Of a DNA stretch of 64,000 nt, positions 36,601-50,000 are shown piece by piece. The translations under genes were made by a program, and so were the position numbers. Under the pieces are notes generated by a model, which was not told the DNA's origin, searched no databases, and worked only from the letters and a program-made list of their open reading frames with translations. The stretch lies in NCBI GenBank assembly GCA_023333565.1, contig JAJKFH010003075.1, forward strand, positions 1,353,501 to 1,417,500, given 5' to 3'. Source of the DNA: Puffinus mauretanicus (Eukaryota; Chordata; Aves; Procellariiformes; Procellariidae). Numbering within the stretch: the first letter of the stretch is position 1; every line of letters starts with the position of its first letter.

Positions 36601-37812
36601 ACTACAGATGTTGTTCAAACCTGCTTTTTCTTTTTTGAATCTTCAGCTCGCTCTACCAGAGGATGATAATGTAAATCTGTAACTACCTCTTTGATCTGGA
36701 AGGTAGCCTGGATGTCTGGTAGTAGTGGAATCATGTTTCCAGTGCTTTTGGATGTAGCCAGGTTAAGAGTATGCTTAAAATCCCCTCTTTCTTTGCAAAA
36801 TCTGAGTTTGTATGAAACAACATAAAAGGTCTCACAATAGAAAATAAATTCTGTTTTCAAACAACTGAAAATTAGAAATATTTTTATTTCTGTTTTAATG
36901 ATCACTATTCCTTAGGATGCTTTCACAGTCCTATCTTCAAACCGGCAGTGTCCCAGTCATTTGTAGCAGAATTTAGTTTACTGTTGTAATAGTGAAGAAT
37001 CTTAGTCATCAACACTCATCTTGTGTTGCAAAAAGAGGTGCCTTTTTGTAGTTTGGTCTCAGCCAGCCAAACTTGTCTTAGGTGAAAATCATGCTAAAGT
37101 GACAATAGGTTTTTGCTGTTGTTGACTGTTTTTGCTTTTATATTTCAGTGATTAATGTCAAGATATTATCCTTTGAACCAAAGAGTTAGAAGTTCAGCTG
37201 AGTGTATGTACTTTTCTCTGGAGCATGTATGGCATGTCTGTTTTAATCAAGGATAAAACCCAGAACATACATGGTTCCTTAGAAAGGTTAAGAGAGTTTT
37301 CATGCCTGGAATTTTTTTTTTTCTTTTTGTTGATTTGGGGTATTTTCCCTACCAATTTAAAAAAAAAAAAAAACTTTGGAAAACATATTTCTGTTTCTAT
37401 TGAGATGAGAATTAATTTGCTGCCTCCTAATGATCATCTCTGAGTAAATTGTAAATTCAGGGACTTTATGTTGATGTCATTGGATTTACTAATTCAGTCT
37501 GATTCTGCTTTTAATTTAGCTGCAGGGACAAGCAGTACAATTTAACTTCTGTTTTTTATTTATATATTTATAGTTGGTAATCTTAAGAGCTGGACTCTCC
37601 AAGGATCTGTACGGTTTTTCTTCAAGCTTTGAAGTTTAAATTTAATTACTGTGCATATAACTCTTGAGTGGGTATCAACAATTTGATAAGAATGACTTGT
37701 TTTTTCTGTTGGCTTTCATAAGTAGCCAGTAGAATAATTTACATTTGTTGGTTAAAAAATTATTTTGAGTTCTATCAGTATGCCCTGGAGATACATTTCA
37801 ACAAAATAGGTA

Positions 37813-37856
37813 TCCTCTTTTTTTTTTTTTCTTTTTTCTTTTTTTTTTTTCCCTCC
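37813..37856. repeat. Polypyrimidine tract (44 bp)
   Basis: Continuous T/C run, mostly T, with isolated C. It is probably length-variable between individuals. Confidence 0.9.
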
Positions 37857-40034
37857 AAGTAAGAAAATATTCTATTCACCTTGCAAAGAAATCAAATTAT
37901 TGCAGTCATTTTCGGAGTGGTAGATGATCAAAACCTTCTAAACAAGTGCTATGGAGCCTAGATACAGGATTTAGTTCTTGCTAGAAATCATTTTAAGTAA
38001 GTATACTTTTAGCTGCTTATTTCTGAAAACTTAAGTTTACTTAGTGAAAGTTGCATGTCTTGGAAATAGTATTCTGGATCACTTTTTGTGGTACAAAATT
38101 AGAAAACAGATACATAAAGTCAAACAATCTGCCCAAGTGAGATTTCAGAGGAAGATGAAGAACTGCCCAACATGTCCCACTATGTTAGAAATTAGAGTTA
38201 TTTTGACATCTGAGTAACAATTAGACTTCAAAAATCTATCTCACAGTTGCAATATTTCACTTATCCTGCCCTAAAAGTCAGCGTACATTAGAAAAGCATA
38301 AGCCATGACTTGTGTTTCTGCAGATGTGTTCACCAGTTGCATGCTGTAGTGATGTGGGGGAAGTCACGTAAATCAACTGCTATTTCATGTGTTTCCCTAA
38401 GGACTTCTGCAGGTTGCACTGTAAAGGAAGAGCATTTACCAGAAATGAAGTTTTTTGTAGCAATAAGCTACGTATGTTAAGATGGCTAAGGCCATTTGTG
38501 TGCTGTGGACTTCATCTAAGGATTTGTGACCTAACGTGGGGCTTTCCTTTCAGGTGTGTGGCTGAAGATAACAGTCTTCCAGCAATTTACTAAGATTAGA
38601 TCAAGGCTTATCTAAAAGTAAATGAGGCTACAATAATAATCTTAAATGGAAGTCCTACTAAAAAGTAACATTTTTGAAGCTTTATTGTGTATTTTCGAGT
38701 AAGGAATAAAAAAATAAGGCTTGTGCTTCTCTTCCTAGAGGGAAGACAGTCTGAGAGAAAGTCAGGGAAAAAAGTTCTTGAAAGATGCTTCTGGTTATTG
38801 GGCCTGTATTTATCATATCAGGTAGACGTCACCTCTTAGCTGCACTCATCTAAAAGTTGTTTAGGTTTTCCTTTTACCTGCTGGAGAGGAGAGGCTTATT
38901 TTGAACTACCCATCCAATTGACTTGGGTGCAAACTTTAGCTAAACCCTTCTATGTTACAATAGGTTTTTTTACAGTGCAATATATACAACATGCAATACG
39001 TTATATAATTATAATGTCAAATGAAATGCTAATGTAATGTACATATAAATAAAATACAATACAATCTACTTTGATTAAGAGAAGAAGAATTCTTTCCCTT
39101 TCATTCAGTTAAAACTCCTATCCTTCACAGGATAGGAAGTGGGAAGAAAAAAGGTCATGCTTTATTTAAATAGGTATCTTACCTGAATGTGTCTGGCTTC
39201 AAATTTGAATTCTCCCAAACTTTAAAAGTATAAAATTACAAAATTTTGTTTCAGATTTAGCTCTAGAGCTTCCTTTGAAATTCAGAACAGTTTTCAAAAC
39301 TGCATGAGTGCTCCTAATTAAAGCATTTTTTATGATGGTCCCTGGTTTGTTGCTGACAGTTTTTTGCTAAAGTAGTCTTTCTGAAGATCCTTCAGTGAAG
39401 ACCATTTAATAAAGTTAGTTTCCCCTGTGGAATTGCCAAAAAACCCCCGAACAATTTGCTAGCTTAGTTGCTGACAACTCATTTGCAAGCTAGAGCTAAT
39501 ATGCCTAGCTCTTTTGCTAGTAAGCCTTTTGCAGAGTCAACTTCTGCTATCTAATTAACATGATCTGAAAAACTAAACATACAATGATATGAAAGGTATA
39601 AATAACGCTGCAGATCTGAGCACATCATCCCTCTCCTTATTTATACTTCCTTGTTCTTCAATAATTAAGGACAGACTCAATCAAAGGCATTCTGAACTTG
39701 TCTTTTATACCATATGAGCTGTGAACGTGCAACTCTCCAGGGTTTCATGGGATTGATGTCTTCCATATTTTTCAGTCTTCTTTTTAAATTTTTTTGAGGT
39801 TTGCTGATACTCAGTCAAGATCAAATCATGAAAATACTACCAGCATAACCCCACACCTTTGCTTGAGGGTAACTAAAACATTTTATTACTTTTCTCTTCT
39901 AACCCTGAAAAGAAGGAATGATGGAGGAGGATTAATTATTTCTGAAAGCTGATTTATTTATAAAACTTATTTACAGAATTTTCCACCTGCATATCTGAAG
40001 AGATTTTACAGATGATAGTGATAGGGGTACCCTT

Positions 40035-40056
40035 TTTTTACCCTTAGGGGTAAAAA
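40035..40056. repeat. Perfect 9-bp stem-loop
   Basis: TTTTTACCC (40035-40043), loop TTAG, GGGTAAAAA (40048-40056). No adjacent gene or transposon end gives it a role. Confidence 0.85.
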
Positions 40057-41733
40057 GTTAAGGTGCAATTTCAAGTGACCCTCTTAAACATTTTTCCTAG
40101 AAAAGAATCCCAAATCATTGTCTTCTTTTTCTGCCATATGCAGTGGTGAAAAGGAAGGTCCCCTGTACCAGAAGTGCTCCAGTTATTCTATCTGAAATTA
40201 AATCTGAAATTATATGTTCCTTTCTCAAAGAACAGCTATCCATAAGAGAAGATTTCTTACCATTCAGTTTCCATTTCTTTTTACAAGCTAAAGAGCTTTG
40301 TCAGTAGTCACTATACCTGTGTAGCTATTGCCCATCCCAAAGAGCACAATCAGAGCAGCGGTGCCCATATGCTTTGAAATGGCTGATTGGAAACCCTCAA
40401 CATTTTGATGTACAAGAATAAGAAACAGGGGATATGTATTTGGGGGAGTATTTTTTTTTTTTATTTTTAATTAAAATAAGCAACACTTCTGAAGTGATGG
40501 TTCCTGAAATAAATGGCTGTAAGAACCATAGCATGGAAGTATCCCTGGTTTTCTCTGTGCAGCTTTGTTGCCACAATGCTCACAGGACCTGCACATCTGT
40601 AATGCTAGAAGTCCACGGTGGTTACCCATCAGCTATGTCTTTGTTGGTGAAAATGCCAATAATAACTTTTAAATTGGCTTAAGTGGTACAAAGTAAGGTC
40701 CTGAGTCTTGTGGGCAAAAGACCTCTTCTTCAAAGTCTTAGCAACTGAAAATGCTGAGTTTTCAGCTATTCGAGCTATAAAATGTGACGTTTCTGAGTCT
40801 GAACTGCTATGCTTATACTACCTTCTGGGGTGGAGCAGGGGAGGGTGTGAAGATGAATAAATGTGCTTGGAAAGCTATGAACTAGGTAGAGCTTTCCACA
40901 GAACCAGTTTTCCCATCTTTCTTTTTCATTGCACATCTACATGATAAGTCATGTAGGCATGGTAAAAGTTAATTTAAGAAGTCTGCAAACTGCACAAAAA
41001 TTTCACTACTCTGGAAATAGCACATTAAGGGGTTGTGAAGGAATAGGGCACGCTCAGCTTCATTTTTAACTCTTCAACAGGAAGGACTATGCATGGTCTC
41101 TGTACACTTGGTAAGATTCCTGAACATCGTAGCTGTCAAGGTCCAGGAAGTCTCTACTAATTACCTGCAAACAAATGATTCTCAAAGGTACCTTTAATAG
41201 GATCTAGGGAGCCTGCATCCTTGACACAAAATCCATAAAGTGATCAGGGTTTTGCAAAGTCATAACTAACCAAAAGTGGGGTCTTAGGAAAGTTCCCTGA
41301 CACCTTCCATTATAACAGCTAGAGCTACGCAATTCCATGAGCAACCTGGGCTAGGAGCCTTGTAAAAAGTGTGTATGGTACTAAAGACCCTGAAAACAAA
41401 TTGTTTGAAGAAGTTGAAATATATAATGCTCTGAAAGGGTGTGCGTTTGTTTTATTTATTTATTTTAGTTAAGCCTCACTTGAGGAAATGGCCAGTATTT
41501 TGTCTCACTGGTAAATTCTCCTTTAAAATAGCAAGCCGTGAAGGATCCTGAACATTTTGCTACACAATGCCACAAAATGAAGAATATCTCACAGCTCTCA
41601 ATTCAACAAAATGTACAAAAAGGAAAAAAAAAAAGAGCACAGAACCAAGTTGAGTGGGATTAATGGTGGGAGTGGTCACTCTGCCTAGGTACATTTTATT
41701 ACATATTTATTAAGTCAATGGGATGTCCCTGGG

Positions 41734-41741
41734 TGACGTCA
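41734..41741. promoter_or_regulatory. Perfect CRE octamer
   Basis: TGACGTCA is the palindromic full cAMP-response element bound by CREB/ATF dimers. It sits in CTGGGTGACGTCAGGGTGA. No promoter or CpG island accompanies it, so an enhancer role is only a possibility. Confidence 0.4.
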
Positions 41742-43131
41742 GGGTGATAATTTTGTGCTTCCCCACTTCTTTCTCTGCTCGCCAGAGAAGACAGCAGCAG
41801 TGGCTGGTGCTGGGGTGGGGGCAAGGCCTTGCTGCTGAGCTGTGCTGGAGCTATTGCCTTCCAAAAAAGAGATGTGACTCATTCAGGGCATATCTCATCT
41901 TTGAGCAGCATGTAAAGGTGCTGATGGAGAGCAGAGCTCAGTTTCCCATCTTGTATCAAATTGCATTTCACCCCACAATAATGTGTGAAACACTGGCTAT
42001 GAGCTACTGTTGGAAAGCATCATTGTATCCTGTGCATTTTACATGATATTTAAAATAATAACAGTGTATTATAGTAACTGATATATTATTTAAATCGTAA
42101 GTTCATACACTATTTCTTCCCAGCTACTAATGCTTGCTGCTAGGAAAATACTTCTTTTTGCATATGTAGAAGGAAAACATAACTGAATCTAATACTGTCT
42201 GGTTGAATGTAGGAAAGGTAATATCTTTTAGCTGAAAGAGATTTGATTTCTTGGGGCTAGAGTAATGATCATTTAAAAAAAAATAAAAATCATATGTTCA
42301 CATTCCTGGGGCTTTTTGAGTCGCATTTTATAGCGGTGGGATGTTTGCAAGGTATTTGTTGTAGACTAGAACATTTAGATATTTCATATGGAGCCTCAGT
42401 ACGCAGTAATTGCATCAACCTTGCTGTTACTCTGATCGTATGGATGTGGACCCTGACCATCCAGAGACCCAAGCTGGCATGATTGTCATTCAACGTATTA
42501 ACTGAGGAATTAAGGCTGCCTGCTCCTCATGGCGTTCATGCAGGCTGGCAGTGGTATCAAAATCTGGTCTAACTAAATAAGGACCCTGTAATTTTCCTTT
42601 CTACTTCTATGGCTCTTCTGTTTGTGTTTTTTTTTTTTTTTTAAAATCCAAATCTCTTTCTGCTCTTCAAACAATAAACTGACTTAAGCAGAAAAGCATA
42701 AAAGGAAAAGCACAGGTGCTTTATGTAGTCCTAAATGTTTGCACACACAACAAGCCATGTTAAGCAGAATGAGGGCTGAAGCTGATATTTAAGCTCCCTC
42801 ACGTGTCTCCTCTCCTAAATTAATATTATCTGTCCAGTGTAAGCTTAGAGACCTCTTCTCTGATATCAGAGCAGTGTTACCAGTCAGGATAACTTCAGAA
42901 ATAGCTGGTTTGGTTCCTTGGTGTGATTTGTAAATTAGAGGAGGAGGGGGAAACTGATTTTTCTGATGTGCTAAAAAGATGAGAGAAAAACATCAAAACC
43001 TTGTTTAACTAGGAAAAGGGAGAGATTTAGCTTCATCTCTGAAGGAGCCAGTCAGCAGAGGAAAAAGGTGCAGAATATGTTAGCGAGTTACCCTGACTTT
43101 TATAATATTTCGGTGTGTGTGATTACTCTAT

Positions 43132-43139
43132 TGACGTCA
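43132..43139. promoter_or_regulatory. Second perfect CRE octamer
   Basis: TGACGTCA in TCTATTGACGTCAGCTGGCAG, directly abutting an E-box CAGCTG (43138-43143). This is a motif match only, but the combination is uncommon in CpG-poor intergenic DNA. Confidence 0.4.
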
Positions 43140-44496
43140 GCTGGCAGGGCGGGATGGCATTCTTCCAGAGCACTTGTTTGTTTTTTTTTTCATTAGCAAG
43201 AAAGAGCTATCAACCTTTTTTCAATATTACGTCTAATTGAAGCCACAGCTTCTGCACCATGTTCTCATTTCCAGCTACTTGAAAGGATCAAGGACAAACT
43301 AAAGGGCCTCCTGTGACTTGCTGAGCATTAAAGCTCATAACCTCTGGGACTGATTTTAGAACTTGATAGGGTTTGGTGTGTTTCGGGGGTTTTTTGTTTT
43401 GGTTTTTTTTTTTTTTTTTTTACTCTCCAAATATCTTAATGCTTTACAGAAAAGTGTTTCAGGACCCAAGCTGATGAGCCATGTCTCCTTTCTTTTTTTT
43501 TTTTCTTTTGGCTTTTTTTCTGATCAAAGCATCTCAGCAGAATCTCTTTGATGTCTCCCTAGCTCTAGCTGTATCATAAGCAGTTTGACACAGTAAAAAG
43601 GAAAAAAGCATTTGTGGAAAAAATAATTTTCAAAATAAGATGATTTTTCGCTCAAGCGACTAAGAAATACACAGGGCAAAGTCTTATACAATCGGTGGTG
43701 TTTTGATTCCATGCTTAGCCTTCAAGGAATGGAGCACTTAGCCAAGACTTTTTTTTTTTTTTTTTAATTCCCGCTGGCTTTTCTTCTGGAGGTTCTTGTA
43801 CGCCATCTCTCACAGCCTCCCCTTGCACTGACCGCAGAAAGCTTGCTTATTCCATCCCAACTGAGACTTAAACAAGCATGAAGCCTATTGTGAGCAAGAG
43901 GAACATCAGGCCAAGTGTGTTTATGTTGCGAGTTGTTAATAACAACAGCTCTTGGCTTTTGTGAGGCAGATGTCAGGCAAGGAATGCAAAGTGCTTTTAA
44001 AACAGGCATTAATTAAGGTTGACAACTTCCACCCTCTTCCCTTGCCATGAAGTTAGTAATGAGCCAGGAACGTTGACTGGCTTTTAATCTCCCTTCCCAA
44101 ATGGTGACCTGCCCCTCGAAGGGCATGGTGGGTGCGCCAGGGCAGGGTAAGGGAGGAGACGGGACCTTTCCATCCGCGTGAGGATGGTGCTATCCCCTCC
44201 CCTGCGGAAGGGGCTTCTGGGACCGAATGTCTTACATGACCCAAGAAGCAAATCGGCTTTGGGGGAAGGATTTCTGAGGTGTGTTTTAACCTGTCTCTAG
44301 AAATGGCTGCTGTTCCTTAAATGTTAGAGTTGGGACTTGCTCAGTTACCCCACGGCAGGAAAAGACAGATTGTTTGTAAGGTAATTGGGGTATGGTGATA
44401 TGAACTGTTCGGTTGGGCAGCTACTCTTCTCTGCTGGATTTCACTGTCCTGTCGTTTCATCTAGTGATAGAAAAATCTCTGAGCTGAGCCAGAATT

Positions 44497-44532
44497 TAAA
44501 AAAAAAAAACAAAACAAAACAAAACCAAAAAC
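44497..44532 (+). repeat. Poly(A) followed by a (CAAAA)n-like tract
   Basis: A run of A is followed by several CAAAA-type units and then CCAAAAACAC. It resembles a retroposon tail, but I see no poly(A) signal or recognisable element upstream, so it is recorded as simple sequence. Confidence 0.7.
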
Positions 44533-46570
44533 ACAAATTCCCTTTTGGACTAGAATTGTTAGAATCTAAAAATACTAATAAAGGGGAGCTGAAAATCATT
44601 CACACTATTTACTGTGCCTGCTTTCTATGAGGAAACTTTGGTCATGCACACCTAGAGAAATGTATAGCGGCTACTTTGTCCAAGTTATGTATTGGTGCAG
44701 ACACTGAATATGATGCTCTAGTCTTTAATACAAAACTAGGATGAAGTTATAGGTAGACTTCCATTGACTTCCGCTGGGTTTGGATTGGACCAAGATTTCA
44801 CAAACTGACCTAGGAACTCTTCTTCTCCCCATGCACAGATTCAAATGCTTTTTTATGGACCTGAGCCTTCCCTTAAGCTGTTTAGGCTAGCTGAACCAGC
44901 TGACAAATCCTGCAGAAAACTGTGTGCTGCTTTTGCTAGATCATTTTTCTGCTGAAATTGTGAGCTGAATTGATTTTTGAGTTGGGCCTAGAGAAACTAT
45001 ATTTTGATGCATAAACAATAAAGAGGGGAACTACTCATTTGTTTACCAAACAGAGGGCCCTTTGAGGTGTGGTGGCATTTACCGAAGTGTTTTCGGTTTT
45101 GTACGCTTCCAGTTTTTCCACATTTTCACATTGCTTCTGTTAGACTCCCTCTTCTCTTCTTTACTCACCAGCTGCTCCTTCATATCAATCAGCTTATTGA
45201 AGAACATGTAATTTAAAACCTGTTTTGGAAGCTTGCCCAGTGAAACATCAGCACGTGGAGGGTGTTAAGAGTCTCTCAACCAGTAGATAATCTTCTGAAA
45301 GACCATTTTTCATAAGGGTTAAGTTTTAAACACAGAAGTAAAAGTTAGTTTGTAAGAAGTAGCTAAAAATATTTGCCTAGACAGAAATACAAATCCCAGG
45401 ATTAATTATCTTAAAACCTTCAGCAGGAACTCTTACTGAATTGAGATAATTTGTGAAGTGTGGTATGGGAATGTAAAATATGCTAAATTAGATTTCACAT
45501 TAGTCAAGAAGTTCTTTGCTAAAAAACCTTATAAATGGAGCAGTCAGCCACAGCCACAGCAAAAAAATGCCTCCTTTGTTTTTTCTTTTTCTTTTTTTTC
45601 TGTGCCATGAGCATAAACAATAATATGCTACAATTCCTGGCTCAAACTCCAGAAACTGATTTTATATCTCATCTAACTCGGAGGGAGTCTGATTGAATAA
45701 TATCAAGGTTATAATTGATAAACTTACTGCCTCTCTACCTTTCAAATGACACAAAAGTATCTTTAAATATCATTTTAGCATCTTTAGATCTAAAAAGTCT
45801 TTTAAAGTATCTTTTAACAGCCTAATGTAAAATTATTGCTATATAAGTTTCCAGATTAATTCAGATCTTCTAATATGGCAATTATTTTAACATATTTGTA
45901 ACTAATATACAGGGGAGTAGTTGCTTTGCTACTTTTTTCTTGTTAATCTCCCACGCAGCTCCAGGATCCAAACCATGGCTTATATATTAACAGTTTCCTT
46001 GGGAAAGGAAAATATAGTGTTCAATGGCATGAACCTTAGCTCACTGTTTTATTAAAGTTAATGTATATTTAAAAAGGAAAATCAATTAATCAGAGCTAGA
46101 TTCAACAAAACTAGTCTGACACAAAAAGCTAATACCTTAACACCCTCCCTCAAAAAACCAACCAACCAAAAAAAAGACTTGTTACTATTAAGAGATATAT
46201 TTTTAACATAGCTGAGCATGTCCTGGCCATCCCTTGTAGTAGTGTCCATGTTGCTTTTTTTTTTTGCGTGTATCTAATTACATAGGGAGCAGACTTATGA
46301 TCTGTTTTGTTCTGCATCCTGCCCCTATGATGGGCCATCAGCTCTTACTTTAAAGGAGAGTATTCCAAAATAGGAGAGATTTTTCTTCTGTATGAGTCTT
46401 TTCCCTGATCTTTAAAATCGTTATAACCTGTAGTCATCCTGAGGCTTGGTGTTCCAAGCTTTTGTAGCTATGACTGGTATAACTTTAAGTAGAAACAGCT
46501 GATTCCTTCTACTAGAACTGAATTATAGATGTAGTATTTGTGTAAACTTTTTTTTAATATTAATTATCTG

Positions 46571-47090
46571 AATTGCCACAGTGCCTATATAAACCAGTTA
46601 TGGACCAGCTCTTCACTGTATTAGGAGCTTTGTAGACATAGAATAAAGAGATTTTTTTGTGCCACAGAGAGCTTAATATCTATATAAAGGTCTTAAGGCA
46701 GCGAATGCTGATTGACAGATGGAAGTCATTGAATAGAGGCAGCAATGAGATGGATTTTATTTGCATGTATGGAGTCAGACCAACATATCTAGGCTTAACT
46801 TCTACCAAGTGTATCGTAGTTTGAGTGTTAAGGAACAGCAAGGGAAGTGAAGGAAGATCACTGAGGAACTTTGTGGGTATTGATGAGGAATGCCTTTCCA
46901 GCACAAGGGGTAGCATGGGAGAAAGCAAGGAACTGTATCGCAACAGAAAGAGGAGGAAGGGATAGGGGAGATAACTCATCTCTACTGATGGACTGGAAGT
47001 TATGGGAAAAAGATGTGAGAGGATATGGTGTGAGAGGCCTCGTGATGTGGAACAGCATTAAGTGGTGCTTGGAGAGAGGGAGCACTTCAA
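46571..47090 (-). mobile_element. Ancient L3/CR1-type LINE fragment, inverted
   Basis: Reading along +, GTGCCTATATAAACCAGTTA and TGGACCAGCT, then GGAGCTTTGTAGACATAGAA, CAGAGAGCTTAATATCTA and GGGTAGCATGGGAGAAAGCA follow in order the reverse complement of an old amniote LINE 3' region common in turtle and crocodile genomes. From memory: 'gtgcctaggagccccagtcatggaccag', 'ggtgctgtacaaacacagaa', 'aaagagcttacaatcta', 'ggggcagcatgggagaaagca'. It appears to be the same family as 26925-27049 but on the opposite strand and longer. The 99-codon antisense frame inside is chance. The right-hand limit is uncertain. Confidence 0.6.
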
Positions 47091-50000
47091 TATGATTTCC
47101 ACTTACAGTTTAATAATAGTTAGAAGCAAAAATGCAGAGACAAACATTCCAAAAAGAAATTATGTTGGCAAAATGAGGTTACCTTCTGTGTTTGCTTTTG
47201 TACCTCAGAGTACATTATCACACCAACTGACAGCAAATTTGCAACCCACTGGTTTGGCAAAATCAACATCCCATTTGGGCAGCTCAGCCCATGAAATGCA
47301 CATTAGATATGCCCTAAAGCCATAATTTCAGACATATTTATTATGGTCCTCTATAGTGAATATATAGTTGGTCTACATAGACAAATAGTTTTGAGTAGTA
47401 TGACTCAGCACAGCCCAGCAGTATCTGTAAGGGGTGTATTTTGACTTAAAGGAGTAACTTTTCAACTTAACATGTAGCAATATTTTTTTTTTCCTCAAGC
47501 AGTAAAAATATCTAACCTGTTTTCACCCTTAGCGGGCAGGGCGCAAAACCAGAATTCAGAAAAGACCAGTTAAAATACACAAAGGAGTTGCATATGAACA
47601 GTGTGGGAATATAATAATTTGATTAAGGAAGGCGTGGTGCTTGGAGCAGACTCTTACTGACTTGGTTTATTTCCATGCAGTTCTTCCCTCCAATGAAACT
47701 TAAGAGTGCAACTGGCTACTCTGAAGCTACTCTCTTAAGCATTCTCCCTATGCCATATTTCCTATGTGTGGCACCTGAGAAATCTGAATTTATATTGAAT
47801 TGTCAAGAATAGTAATCACACTAACAGTGAAGGATGAAGTCCCTGTGGTTTATTTTCTGCCATTTACTGAGTAGTGAATTACAATTCATAAAACCATTTC
47901 TCTGCTCTCAGTGCACAGTGCCCCATATTACTAAAACCATTTGGTTTCACAAATCTGATTATGATCATACTATTTCTGAAACAAGACATTTCCCTTTCTG
48001 TTATCTTGGATAATACAATTTCCAGTGTGCATTTAGAAGATCAGAGAACGTCAATGATTACAGCTGCTCCTATTTTTATGGCGCATATTGTTCATGGTTC
48101 TCCACAGGTAGAGATGACTTAGTTATGTAGTTCTGATTATTAAACCTTATAATAACATAAGGCATTCTATACAATCAATTACAATAAATGACTTTATTGC
48201 CAATATCTAGCAATTTCCTGTCATTCTTATCTCAATTATTTCCAACAGAACAAATTGCCTAAGGGCAATTATGGGTGTTTTACAAGCAGATCAGCTTGAC
48301 CTTAAGGCTGCAGAGGCAATGCATGAAAAGAGGTAGAGAGAGCCTTGAAGATCCTCAATCATACTTGCTCATTATCGCATCTCAGTAGGGAAAGTGTGAA
48401 AGGTTGTGCACATCATAGTCCTCAGCCTCTCTGTGTATGTGCTAGTTCACTAGCAGCCTACGGTGGTCAAGGAGAGAAGATGAAGATGGTGGTTACAGTG
48501 ATGTCTAACTGCTAAACACCTATGGGTTGACTTATAAATTATTAAATGAAAAAAAATTTCAATATTCAACCATTTTATTAGCTTTCTGAGCCTTTGACTA
48601 TGCCTCTGTAGCAATATGAACTAGAACAGTCTTTGAGAGAGGACTGAGATTCTCCTGCAACCTCTCTGCAAAATAGCAAGTACAAAAGATCACAGGGTTG
48701 ACACTGAAATGATGCTATCACTTGGCAACACCTCATGCATTGCTGGCTCTGAAGAAGGAGGCTGAAATCACAGGAGCATGCTGTGAAAGGCTGTCTTGTA
48801 AATGCAGGGAGAGACAATTGCTGCACCCAAGAATATGTAATCTGAACTATGAGACTGACAAAACTATGCAGTTCATTCTATAGAAGAAATTAAAGTGCAA
48901 AGCAATGGAAAAAAATTGGTCCAAATCCTGTATGTAACAGGAATTGCAGTGGAGCCCAGAGGTCCCTATTTCAATTTCAGAGAATTAACTAAAAAAATCC
49001 CCTTTCATTTCAGCATGTGCATAGCAGTGCTCAAGAACACTGAGAACATAGAACAGCTAGGGATCCTCCTGGCGCTCACAAATCCACCCCAATTCGTGAC
49101 TTGCACAGGCTCTGGTACCCAAGCAAAGCATTGTTGTCCTCTCTCTGCCCGCATCCCCCCCTTTCTAAGTAACCCCCGCGTCCATGTGTTGCTGTCGTGA
49201 CCTTCACTTCAGCAGCGAATGCGCAGTTCCCTGTGAACAATTCAAGGTGTTTTCTCCCTCCTGGCACGTTATCAGCTTCCATTAGTAGGGGATGTAGCCA
49301 CTGAGTTTAGATCCTAAACACTCTTTCTGTAAGACATCAGGCCAGTCTGAAGGCTAGAAATAATTGCATTCAGACCAGATTCTTAGATACATATCCAAAG
49401 TAGATAACACTTGTGGCTATTATCCCATACTTGCTCCTTGCCATAAGGAGCAACAGTGGCATCGGTAGGTTATTCACAGCAAAAAGTGAGCATTTGGGAA
49501 ACAATTCATTGGACTAGGATGAACATACCATTCACTATGGATAAAAATATAAAAAATGCCCAGAGAATGTCTTTGAAGTAGCTCAGCCTTCAACTTGTTG
49601 TCAAAAACACAAGGACACCTAAATCAATGAATTGTTGTTATAAGAAAGAGATACTCAAGCTTTCTTGTTCATTATTGGAATACTTCAATTGGCTCTTGTG
49701 CTATAGAAAATTAATTAATTTTTATGTGACAAGTCTAATTATGGGAACTTCTTAAGTTTTTATATAGTGATAACAGGCTTGAAAACACATTACAAAAACA
49801 TGCTTGGGCAGGTTTGAACAGGTTTGGAAAATATGTTACGAGAAAATAGAACAAGCTAACTAGAAAGTGAAAGGGAAATGATTTGCTGTTCTTTTACAAA
49901 GATGAAGAATTTATCTGTTTCCATTGGTGCAAAGTGGAGAAAAAATTATAAAACGAAGCAGGAGAAAGTAATGCCGTTTTAAAGCAAGCAATTTCTATGA

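Larger units (their letters stand above)
27050..46570. other. Intergenic, no gene seen
   Basis: About 19.5 kb of AT-rich DNA with only chance frames up to 132 codons. The notable contents are listed separately: a G-quadruplex-type run at 28339, a 37-bp tandem at 30981, T/C tracts (31309, 33650, 37813, 42627-42642, 43403-43421, 43749-43765), a stem-loop at 40035, perfect CRE octamers at 41734 and 43132, and an A/CAAAA tract at 44497. A G+C-richer pocket lies at 44050-44240. I recognise no exon, RNA gene or intact transposon. Confidence 0.7.

Noticed and set aside
38101..38165. Possible SINE-like 'tgcccaag' block
   Set aside because: Only about ten bases fit the MIR/L2-type phrase, and no second block in order supports it.
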